Part shown: positions 7,917-15,182 of the stretch, piece by piece | How positions within the stretch are numbered: the stretch's first letter is position 1 | How the letters are laid out: every line of letters begins with the position of its first letter | From: CAZFAP01 sp964516325 | Lineage (GTDB): Bacteria > Auribacterota > JABMQX01 | Length of the DNA: 28,971 nucleotides | Direction of reading: 5' to 3' | Assembly (NCBI GenBank): GCA_964516325.1 | Contig: CAZFAP010000044.1 | Coordinates: forward strand, 1 to 28,971 | Program-made: the position numbers and the translations under genes | Notes under the pieces: generated by a model | The model's database searches: none | What the model was told of the DNA's origin: nothing | Seen by the model: the letters and a program-made list of their open reading frames with translations, nothing else

Positions 7917-8814
7917 GGTGAAAATCGGGTCCATCGTGCTTTCTCGTCCTGTGATCGTGGCTTCGGGGACGTTTGGGTATGGCGAGGAGTACGCGGAGCT
8001 GCTCGATTACTCGAAGGTCGGTGCCATCGTCACGAAGGGAATCACGCTTGAGCCGCGAGAGGGCAACCCTCCGCCGAGGATAGCGGAGACTCCAGCGGGA
8101 ATGCTCAATTCCATCGGGCTTCAGAATCCGGGCGTCAAAGTTTTCGTGCGGGAAAAGCTTCCCTTCTTCCGCGAGAGGAGAATCCCGTGCATTGTGAACG
8201 TAGCGGGGAGTTCCGTCGAGGAGAATGTCGAAATCGCCAGAATCCTCGACGAGGAAGAGGATGTCGCCGGGATAGAGTTGAACGTGTCGTGCCCCAACGT
8301 GAAGAAAGGGGGCATGGCTTTTGGAAAAAATGCGGCGCTTCTCGAAGAGGTCGTCTCAGGGGTCAGAAAAGCGACGAGAAAGAGCCTCATCACCAAACTG
8401 TCGCCGAACGTAACCGATGTCGTGGAAATGGCAAAAGTTGCGGCGGGAGCGGGAAGCGACGCCCTTTCGTTGATCAACACTTTCGTCGGCATGGTTATAG
8501 ACATCGAAAAGAGGAAGCCCGTCCTGGGCGGGATAACCGGCGGGTTATCCGGTCCAGCCATCAAGCCCATCGCGGTGAGGATGGTGTGGGAGGTGTGCCA
8601 GAACGTGGACCTGCCCGTCATTGGCATGGGCGGCATATCTACCGCGAGCGACGCGATTGAGTTTTTCATTGCGGGTGCAACGGCCGTCGCCGTCGGGACA
8701 GCTACGTTTTACCACCCGGACGCCGCGGCGACAATTTCCGACGGGATTGTGGAGTACATGTCGGCGCACGGCATAGAGGATATTCACGAACTGATTGGCA
8801 GCTTGCGATGCTGA
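7906..8814 (+). CDS. pyrD: Dihydroorotate dehydrogenase B, catalytic subunit
   Basis: PyrD oxidises dihydroorotate to orotate, the fourth step of de novo pyrimidine synthesis, using FMN in the cytoplasm. The 302-residue product starts at the ATG at 7906, with GGAGGAG ten bases upstream inside the end of pyrK. The N-S-I-G-L-Q-N-P-G segment and the active-site loop N-V-S-C-P-N-V (Cys129 as catalytic base) mark it as a class 1 enzyme. The adjoining pyrK makes it class 1B, which is NAD-linked. The FMN phosphate-binding G-M-G-G-I-S and A-V-A-V-G-T-A motifs are present near the C-terminus. An earlier in-frame start at 7813 would only translate pyrK sequence in another frame and is rejected. Confidence 0.95.
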   Translation: MKTEVKIGSIVLSRPVIVASGTFGYGEEYAELLDYSKVGAIVTKGITLEPREGNPPPRIAETPAGMLNSIGLQNPGVKVFVREKLPFFRERRIPCIVNVAGSSVEENVEIARILDEEEDVAGIELNVSCPNVKKGGMAFGKNAALLEEVVSGVRKATRKSLITKLSPNVTDVVEMAKVAAGAGSDALSLINTFVGMVIDIEKRKPVLGGITGGLSGPAIKPIAVRMVWEVCQNVDLPVIGMGGISTASDAIEFFIAGATAVAVGTATFYHPDAAATISDGIVEYMSAHGIEDIHELIGSLRC

Positions 8815-8872
8815 GTGGAGATCAAACCTCCAGTCGGCAGTTTCCCCATTGCACGAAGTTGATAAGTAGAGC

Positions 8873-11026
8873 ATGAAGAGCTTCTTTGAAGAGAACCTCA
8901 ACCCCCAACAATTAGAAGCGGTGAAGCGGGTGGATGGCCCGCTCCTGGTCGTCGCCGGCGCCGGGAGCGGCAAGACGCGGGTAATCACCTACCGCATGGC
9001 GTATCTGATAGACCAGGGAATTCCGGCGAGCCGAATTCTGGGCTTGACCTTCACGAACAAAGCCGCCGACGAAATGAAAGAGCGAGTGCAGCATCTGGTC
9101 AATGTGGCGCCGCTTGTGTGCACCTTCCACTCGTTCGGGGCGAGGATTCTCCGAAGCGAAATCCACCATCTCGGCTACACGAAAAGATTCGTCATCTACG
9201 ACGAGGATGACTCGTTGCGGGCGATGAAGGAAGCACTGGAATCGCTGAGAATCAAGAAGGACTTTCTCTCGCCCAAGGAAGCATTGACTGCGATCAGCGA
9301 TCGGAAGAACGAGGTGGCGTTAGCCCGGTCTCTTCCCCTGAGAAAGTCATCGCAGGAAGCTCAATTGCAGGCTATTTCCGAAGCCTACCATGCGATTCTG
9401 AGGCGGAACGACGCGGTGGATTTCGACGACCTGCTTCTTCTTCCGCTGAGGCTTTTCGAGGACCATCCGAGCATTCTCCAACAATATCAAGACCGCTATG
9501 CCTACGTCCTGGTTGACGAATATCAGGACACGAATGCCCCGCAGTATCGCCTTATCAAAATGCTGTGTCGAAACCACAAGAACATCTGCGCGGTGGGTGA
9601 CCCGGACCAATCCATCTACCGCTGGAGAGGGTCCGACATCCGCAACATCCTCAATTTCGAGAAAGACTTCCCCGGCACCCAGAAGATTGTCCTGGAGCAA
9701 AATTACCGCTCGACGGGGCTGATACTACAATCGGCAAACTCGCTGATCCGACATAATGAGCAGCGCACGACCAAGAACCTCTGGTCGGAACTCGGCGAAG
9801 GAGAAGCGGTCGTGTACCTCCTGGCGGATGACCATGAGGAGGAAGCCCGAATTGTCCTGCAAATCGTTCAGCACCTGGTGGCAGACAACAACTTCAGGCA
9901 TCGCGACATTGCGGTGTTCTATCGGACGCACTCCCAATCGAGAGCCATTGAGGAGCATCTCCTTTCGGAGGATGTGCCGTACGCGGTAATTGGCGGCCCC
10001 GGCTTTTACGGCCGAAAGGAAGTAAAGGACATCGTTGCCTATCTCCGAGTCATCGCCTGGCCCGGGGACACCATCAGCCTTATGCGAATCATCAATGTGC
10101 CTGCACGCGGGATCGGCAAGGTGACGCTGGACAAGCTCGCCACGGCTGCCAGAGAGAAACGGCTTCAGCTATACGAGGTCGCCAAGGAAGTGGATTCCGT
10201 CGCGGGCATCCTGTGGTCGGCCAAGCAATCGGTCTCGTCGTTTGTGAAAATGATCGAAGAATTGCGCGAAAAGCTTGGCACAACGCCGCCGCACCAGCTC
10301 ACGGAAGAACTCATCGCACGCACCGGCTACGTCGAGATGCTGAAAGACGATTTTCCGGAAGACGCCGAAGACAGGATAGACAATTTGCGGGAACTGATGG
10401 ACAGCATGAAGTCCTTCTGCGAGAACGAACCGGGTTGCGGGCTTGAAGATTTTCTCCAGCGAATCTCCCTCGTGTCCGACATAGACACCTGGCAGGACAA
10501 GGAAGACAGAGTCAGCCTGATGACGGTCCACAACAGCAAGGGGTTAGAGTTCGAGGCGGTCATCATCGTGGGACTTGAGGAAGGAATCTTCCCTCATGCA
10601 AACTCGCTCGATGATCCGGAGAGGTTGGAGGAGGAGAGGAGGCTTTGCTACGTCGGGATTACCCGGGCGAAGAGGTTCCTTTATGTCACCGCCGCTGAGA
10701 GAAGATTGCGGCACGGACTTTTTGTCGAAAATGAGGAATCTCGCTTTATCTCCGAGATGTTTGAAAGGGAAAAAACGCGGGACCGCGAAGAAGAAAACTT
10801 CTATGCCCCACGCCTGAAGGTCAGGAGGAAGACGCCTCCGCGAAGCCAAAGTCAGCCTCCCCTCGGCCTCAGCGAAGGAGACAGGGTAAGTCACCCAACA
10901 TTCGGCGAGGGAACGGTGGTCAGCGTCGAGCGGGAGCGCAAAGAAACCTTCGTGCACGTGCTTTTCGACGGGGATGGAGAGCCGAGGTTACTCTCGCCAG
11001 AATTCGCCAGGCTCAGGAAGGTTTGA
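8873..11026 (+). CDS. pcrA: UvrD/PcrA-family DNA helicase
   Basis: This 717-residue superfamily 1A helicase unwinds DNA 3'-to-5' in repair and in clearing stalled forks. The ordered motifs are complete: Q-motif N-P-Q-Q, Walker A A-G-A-G-S-G-K-T (28-35), motif Ia T-F-T-N-K-A-A, motif II V-D-E-Y-Q-D-T-N, motif III G-D-P-D-Q-S-I-Y-R-W-R-G, motif IV Y-R-T-H-S-Q-S-R, motif V V-H-N-S-K-G-L-E-F and motif VI Y-V-G-I-T-R-A-K. The C-terminus V-S-H-P-T-F-G-E-G-T-V is the Tudor-like RNA-polymerase-binding end typical of PcrA/UvrD. The gene begins 58 bases after pyrD, without a strong ribosome site. It could be called uvrD equally well; PcrA is chosen because of size and lineage-neutral similarity. Confidence 0.93.
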   Translation: MKSFFEENLNPQQLEAVKRVDGPLLVVAGAGSGKTRVITYRMAYLIDQGIPASRILGLTFTNKAADEMKERVQHLVNVAPLVCTFHSFGARILRSEIHHLGYTKRFVIYDEDDSLRAMKEALESLRIKKDFLSPKEALTAISDRKNEVALARSLPLRKSSQEAQLQAISEAYHAILRRNDAVDFDDLLLLPLRLFEDHPSILQQYQDRYAYVLVDEYQDTNAPQYRLIKMLCRNHKNICAVGDPDQSIYRWRGSDIRNILNFEKDFPGTQKIVLEQNYRSTGLILQSANSLIRHNEQRTTKNLWSELGEGEAVVYLLADDHEEEARIVLQIVQHLVADNNFRHRDIAVFYRTHSQSRAIEEHLLSEDVPYAVIGGPGFYGRKEVKDIVAYLRVIAWPGDTISLMRIINVPARGIGKVTLDKLATAAREKRLQLYEVAKEVDSVAGILWSAKQSVSSFVKMIEELREKLGTTPPHQLTEELIARTGYVEMLKDDFPEDAEDRIDNLRELMDSMKSFCENEPGCGLEDFLQRISLVSDIDTWQDKEDRVSLMTVHNSKGLEFEAVIIVGLEEGIFPHANSLDDPERLEEERRLCYVGITRAKRFLYVTAAERRLRHGLFVENEESRFISEMFEREKTRDREEENFYAPRLKVRRKTPPRSQSQPPLGLSEGDRVSHPTFGEGTVVSVERERKETFVHVLFDGDGEPRLLSPEFARLRKV

Positions 11027-11041
11027 AGGAGCTCTGGCAGG

Positions 11042-11254
11042 CTAAAAAAGCATCGTGCTGCCGCCGCACGGGGGAGACCCACCAAAGGAGATATTGCACG
11101 TCCGCTCGCCGGAGAGGATACTTGCCTTGCCGGCCACTGCTCTGCCGCAGTCAGGGCAATAGACTGCACCGCACTTTGTGCACCGATGCCACCTATTGAC
11201 CACGCCGGGGAGGATGGCGTGAACCCTCCCGCACTTGACGCACCTCTCGCCCAT
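11042..11254 (-). CDS. Small zinc-ribbon protein
   Basis: This 70-residue frame has three Cys pairs spaced as zinc knuckles: C-V-K-C at residues 5-8, C-T-K-C near 24-27 and C-P-D-C near 32-35. Arg, Trp and His residues lie between the first two pairs. That density of paired Cys in a short frame argues for a real protein that binds one or two zinc ions, perhaps a nucleic-acid or protein adaptor. It lies downstream of rpsU on the same strand with a 146-base gap and could be co-transcribed. It ends 15 bases from the convergent helicase gene. No good ribosome site precedes the ATG. I cannot name a family. Confidence 0.5.
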   Translation of the reverse strand: MGERCVKCGRVHAILPGVVNRWHRCTKCGAVYCPDCGRAVAGKASILSGERTCNISFGGSPPCGGSTMLF

Positions 11255-11400
11255 GGTTTCGTCGTGCGGCGTTCAGGGTGCGAATTCCGACGATGGGGCG
11301 CAGCGGCAAATGGGGCCTGTTGCGGCGACATGACAAAGTACCACCCCTCTCCCGGCACCAGTCAATGCCCCCGGTGTCGTGTCGCAGTTGGCCCGCCCTA

Positions 11401-11595
11401 TCAAGACTCTTCGAGGTTGGCCAATCGGGCTCTTTTCAGGCTCTCCCGTGCTTGTTTTCTTCTGCGGTCCGAAGGTTTTTCAAACCGTTGCGCCCGCCTG
11501 AACTCCTTCATGATACCGGCCTTCGCACACTTTTTCTTGAAAGCCTTTATGGCGCTGCCGATATCCTGACCTGGGCGCACCTCAATCTTCGTCAT
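11401..11595 (-). CDS. rpsU: 30S ribosomal protein S21
   Basis: The 64-residue product is a normal-size S21, a small basic protein on the platform of the 30S subunit that helps initiation. Typical features are the start M-T-K-I-E-V, the I-K-A-F-K-K-K-C segment and the very basic C-terminal helix with R-R-R-K-Q-A-R. The ATG at 11595 is chosen because GGAAGG lies at a proper distance before it; the GTG three codons upstream is too close. A strong promoter sits 66 bases upstream. Confidence 0.95.
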   Translation of the reverse strand: MTKIEVRPGQDIGSAIKAFKKKCAKAGIMKEFRRAQRFEKPSDRRRKQARESLKRARLANLEES

Positions 11596-11660
11596 AAAAA
11601 TCACTACCTTCCGGGCAAGATTATTTCCTCTTCAACAGAGATATATTCTTTTTTAGCGTT

Positions 11661-11689
11661 AGTTTACCTTTTCACCAACACCGTGTCAA
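11661..11689 (-). promoter_or_regulatory. Promoter of rpsU
   Basis: On the minus strand there is a perfect TTGACA (11689-11684), a 17-base spacer and TAAACT (11666-11661). This is one of the best sigma-70-like promoters in the window and fits the high expression expected of a ribosomal protein gene. Confidence 0.7.
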
Positions 11690-12152
11690 CGGGGAAATCA
11701 CATGCCCAGCTCTGGGGAACAAGGGGGCAATGGGCGGGGCGCTCAAGGTGTTTCAGGGGGGAGCGAGAGTGCGGGGGAGGGCAGAGGATAGGGGGTTGTG
11801 GCGCTGGGGTGGAGTGGGTATAGTAGAACTGATTTGCGGCGAGGCATGGAGCACGCCCCAGCGGAAGGCTCAGGAGGTATTCAGGCGGATCTGACAGCGT
11901 GCGGCCTTAAGGGGGTCGAAGGCGTCGGCTGGGGTGCGGAAATAGCGGAAGCACTCCAGGAGGCGTCGCGCGAGGTTTACTCGGCGCCTGCGCACTGGAG
12001 CGGGAGGCATGCCTATTCGGCAACTACGCAGCCTTTGCTCACACCTCTGCCCCGGCCCTCGGGAAACATCCTCCCCCACGAAAATAGAGGGCCTGCAGCG
12101 CGGGCCCGCAAGGGTCCGCGGTGTGTTCGCACGCTGCCAGTATAGAGAATCG
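11690..12152. other. Intergenic region without a recognised gene
   Basis: I see no gene that can be supported. The first part is G-rich (GGGG runs between about 11708 and 11800). A frame on the minus strand (12079-11870) encodes an Arg-rich peptide without motif or ribosome site. The opposite strand is also open, so the openness is probably a result of base composition. It may be decayed DNA linked with the glycosyltransferase remnant that follows. Confidence 0.35.
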
Positions 12153-12362
12153 TCACCGGTGATAAATTCGGACGTCGCCGATGAGGTCGGGGGGCCAGCC
12201 GAAGGAGGAGCGGCTCAGGATGGATTCGGGGGTGATGGGCCGAATCGGGAATCGCTTGATGAGCCGAAACTCCGACTTACCTCGGAGGAGGTTCGTGTAA
12301 AAGCGGAGGTGGCCGGGTAGCCGCGTGTCGAAAAGAATCAACACTCGTTGCGTGGAAACCAC
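12153..12362 (-). pseudogene. C-terminal remnant of a second GT39-like glycosyltransferase
   Basis: The last 56 or so codons of this minus-strand frame are nearly the same as the C-terminus of the intact protein encoded at 13548-15119. Both contain G-H-L-R-F-Y-T, G-K-S-E-F-R-L, I-R-P-I-T-P-E-S-I-L-S-R and F-G-W-P-P-D-L, and both end in D-V-R-I-Y followed by a basic end and a stop. By eye about four of five bases match over some 165 bases. Upstream of G-H-L-R the two sequences part, and nothing of the 450-residue membrane portion is found here. This is therefore the tail of a lost paralogue, in the same orientation as the intact gene and about 1.4 kb from it. Confidence 0.75.
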
Positions 12363-12619
12363 TGCGGAATGTGTATGAGAAGCAGCGCCAGCGGTCAGCT
12401 CCCGCAGCGATATGTTGCGTTAGGTCAACGCGAAGACGGGTCCGCCACCCGGGTCTTGCGAAAAGAGTAATGACGTATCCGGCTGGCATAGCGATGGTTA
12501 GGTGCAACCACCCCCAACGGCTCACTTCTTGCTCCCCGAGCGATAAAAAGACTGCGTTTGTGGCACGCCAGCCTTTTACGCCATGGCAAAGCGCCCGAAA
12601 GCAGGTCAGAATGTTAAAC
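12363..12619. other. Leader region upstream of the small exported protein
   Basis: No gene is supported. The region would contain the promoter of the gene at 12634, but I see no convincing pair of boxes. A short GGTT/AACC hairpin lies near 12497-12512. An upstream in-frame ATG at 12583 would add 17 residues but has no ribosome site. Confidence 0.3.
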
Positions 12620-12633
12620 AGGAGGTGAAGGAC

Positions 12634-13272
12634 ATGAGAAAGCTCATTGGGTTGGTCAAGAACCGGAGGTCCTGCGGCATTGCGCCCCTTGTGCTTGTGT
12701 TGGTATTCGTGCTCGCGGGGGCGACGCTGGCCTCCAACATGGGGTTCAAGCTGAACTACGGGATTATCAGCGCCATAAACAGCCTCTTCCGGCCGCACGG
12801 GTACGACAGAGAGGGTGGATGGACGGGGGAAGGGAGCGGAGTGTCATTCTCGCTGAGTCTGCCGGAAGGAGAGTCGAATGCCGCGCTGCTGAACTTCAAG
12901 ACCCCGCCGGGGACAATCTCGCTGCCGTATTGGTACGAGGTGAGGCGTCCGCGGGCGGCGGGTCGGGTGCGGAATGCGGCGCCCCCTGTGGGAGGAAACC
13001 CGTATATGCGGTATTCTGGGACAAATTTCAGCTATGACTTGAAGGAGCCGCTGAAGTTCGCGAGCACCGACGGGGTCGCCCAGGTCTTCATCTGGTCTAA
13101 GCCGGAGGGAAACCCGATGGTTCGATACAGTGGGACAGGATTCACTATGCAGAGCCCAGCGGGGCCAGTCGAGTGCTTCGTCGGCCCGAAGGAAGTCTCG
13201 ATCAACATAGGCGAGTGGCAGTACACCTGGACACCTTCTTCGGAAGGGGGCCCGTGGAAGCTGGTCGAATAA
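12634..13272 (+). CDS. Exported protein of unknown function with SNMGFKL motif
   Basis: The 212-residue product starts at the ATG at 12634, six bases after a very good AGGAGGTG (12620-12627). Residues 1-34 form a signal peptide: basic start, long hydrophobic run, then A-T-L-A-S. The mature protein opens with S-N-M-G-F-K-L-N-Y, a signature I recall from exported proteins of unknown function in several environmental phyla. The rest is rich in Gly, Ser, Pro and aromatic residues, suggesting beta structure. Two imperfect internal units share G-N-P-x-x-R-Y-S-G-T-x-F (near residues 124 and 164). The gene lies between the glycosyltransferase remnant and the intact glycosyltransferase gene and converges on the latter. 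I do not know its function. Confidence 0.8.
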   Translation: MRKLIGLVKNRRSCGIAPLVLVLVFVLAGATLASNMGFKLNYGIISAINSLFRPHGYDREGGWTGEGSGVSFSLSLPEGESNAALLNFKTPPGTISLPYWYEVRRPRAAGRVRNAAPPVGGNPYMRYSGTNFSYDLKEPLKFASTDGVAQVFIWSKPEGNPMVRYSGTGFTMQSPAGPVECFVGPKEVSINIGEWQYTWTPSSEGGPWKLVE

Positions 13273-13547
13273 CCCGAGGAAAAGTCCATTCTCCGTTTAC
13301 CTTGGCGTTGAATTCCGTGGGGTCTGCCAGGCGAGAAGACTATTGTGGCTGAGCGCGACGCCGGAGGAGGTCCTGGCTCGCCCCGCCACGGCGGCGGAGG
13401 CCCCTTGTGCGCCGCGCCCCCCTCCTGTCCACCCCCGGGCAGGTGCCATTCCTGTTCCCGGCTCTGGACCTCAAGCAGTGCCGCGGCCGGTAGGCTCGCT
13501 TACTCGGTTGCCTGACCGCTGATCAATCCAGCCAAAGGACGCCAGGG

Positions 13548-15119
13548 TCAACTTCGGCGGTAGATTCGGACGTCGCCGACGAGGTCGGGGGGCCAGCCAA
13601 AAAGGGAGCGGCTCAGGATGGATTCGGGAGTGATGGGGCGAATCCGGAATCGCTTGACGAGCCGAAATTCGCTCTTGCCCTGAAGGAGGGCGGTGTAGAA
13701 ACGGAGGTGCCCCGGTTTGCCGTGGACGACGTAGCTTTCATCTTTCGGGGATGAACGAAACGGGGAGGTCAGGGAGCGGATGTAGCGGCGGTAATACGAC
13801 TCGTGGACGACGAGGTATTCGGCTTCCGGGAGATCGTGGTCGGTGTAGCCCTCCGGGATCGGCATGTAGCGGCTGAAATGGACGGGTGCGGAATCGCGGA
13901 TATTCTCGCGGATGTAGTCCCATGCGGCGGCTCTCGTTTCCTGGGCATACCAGTATTCATTCCCTGCCGCGTTGACGAAGCAGTAGGCGACGGAGGCAAA
14001 CCCGACGGCTCGCCTGAGCCTGTCTTTGCGAATGAGCGTCAATCCCCCGGCGGCGAGAGAAGCGAGGCCCGGTGTGAGGACGACCATGTGCCTTGTGGCC
14101 ACGAAGCCGAAAGAGAAAACGACGAGGCAATAGAGAGCCAGGGGAAGAAATATCACCCAGAAGAATTGGCTGCGGAGGACGCTTGTGAGGCTCGCTTTAG
14201 CATTCGCGCGAAGGGAGGCTCTAAAGCTTTTGATCCCCCGCCCGCCGCGCCAGCACATCATCGCAAACGCCGGCGAGCCAAGCCCCGGAATCAGCGCGAT
14301 GAAATAGACGAGCGGGTTTTGGAGTCGGAAATGTCGCTCGCCTGCTCGGACGCTCGCCGTGAATACATCCTTTGCGGCTCCCAAATAATCGTGCCATGAA
14401 AACGAGAGGCCGTTCACGAACAGCACGGTGAGGACGACGAGCGGGAGCGCCATGCCGAGCCACTTCGCTCGTCGAGCGTTCACGCAGGAATAGACGAGGG
14501 GAATCAGTGAGAAGACCGTGAGTTTGGTGGCGATGGAAAAGCCGCACGCCGCGGAGCAGAGAATCAGCGTTGCAGGAGAAGGTTTCCGCAGAAAGTTCAG
14601 CGAGAGAACCATGACCGCCGCGAGCCAGAAAGCGTTGGTTACGTCGGCAGTGCAGAAATGGCTGTTGGTGACGTGCAGGCTGCATGCGGAAAGGAAAAGA
14701 GCCGCCCAGAAACCTGCCTCCCAACTCCTGAGAATCTCCTTTGCGAGGAGGTATGTGACGACGATGGTCAGTGCCGCATAGAACACGGAGAGCCCTCGTC
14801 CGAACACCATTAGCCGGTCAACAGTCGCGGGATGGTCTGAGAAGAAGAGTGACATGCCGAGCAGCGCCCAAACCTGTCGCGGGAAGCCGCGGACGTACGC
14901 GTGCCCCGGGTCGTATTCGGGGACGGAAGCCTGGTAGGCGAGCTTGGCAATGTTAATCTCGTCGGTGTTAAATTGGAAGACGTTCCGGTTCAGCCCGTAC
15001 TGCAACCCCCACCTCAATCCCCAGCACCTCAGCGCTATCCCTGCGACCGCCGCTCCGACGAGGACATAATAGAAAATCCGTTTGCTACTCGTTGGGTGGG
15101 AACTTTGGTTCTTCGTCAT
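13548..15119 (-). CDS. Polytopic membrane glycosyltransferase, GT39/PMT-like
   Basis: The 523-residue product has a short cytoplasmic start and about ten hydrophobic segments to roughly residue 390. A periplasmic C-terminal part of about 130 residues follows. The first extracytoplasmic loop has F-N-T-D-E-I-N, matching the acidic Asp-Glu pair that acts in GT39/GT83-type, polyprenyl-phosphate-sugar-dependent transferases. The family moves a sugar from a lipid carrier to a protein or lipid on the outer side of the inner membrane; the substrate cannot be told here. GAGGAG lies just before the ATG. The stop is 64 bases downstream of the GH127-like gene's end on the same strand, so the two are probably co-transcribed. 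Its C-terminal 56 residues have a second, orphan copy at 12153-12362. Confidence 0.8.
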   Translation of the reverse strand: MTKNQSSHPTSSKRIFYYVLVGAAVAGIALRCWGLRWGLQYGLNRNVFQFNTDEINIAKLAYQASVPEYDPGHAYVRGFPRQVWALLGMSLFFSDHPATVDRLMVFGRGLSVFYAALTIVVTYLLAKEILRSWEAGFWAALFLSACSLHVTNSHFCTADVTNAFWLAAVMVLSLNFLRKPSPATLILCSAACGFSIATKLTVFSLIPLVYSCVNARRAKWLGMALPLVVLTVLFVNGLSFSWHDYLGAAKDVFTASVRAGERHFRLQNPLVYFIALIPGLGSPAFAMMCWRGGRGIKSFRASLRANAKASLTSVLRSQFFWVIFLPLALYCLVVFSFGFVATRHMVVLTPGLASLAAGGLTLIRKDRLRRAVGFASVAYCFVNAAGNEYWYAQETRAAAWDYIRENIRDSAPVHFSRYMPIPEGYTDHDLPEAEYLVVHESYYRRYIRSLTSPFRSSPKDESYVVHGKPGHLRFYTALLQGKSEFRLVKRFRIRPITPESILSRSLFGWPPDLVGDVRIYRRS

Positions 15120-15182
15120 CGCTCCTCGCGCGACTCGTCACTACGCTTGGCAATCCAATCGCCCCGGCGGCAGCATCGGATT

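Noticed and set aside
11870..12079. 69-codon Arg-rich minus-strand frame
   Set aside because: No motif, no ribosome site, and the opposite strand is also open; judged to be composition.
12584..12612. Possible cyclic-di-GMP riboswitch before the exported protein gene (GGCAAAG and CGAAAGC words)
   Set aside because: The essential G-A-C-G-C-A-A-A-G-C-C block and the second stem with its receptor are absent, so two short words are not enough.
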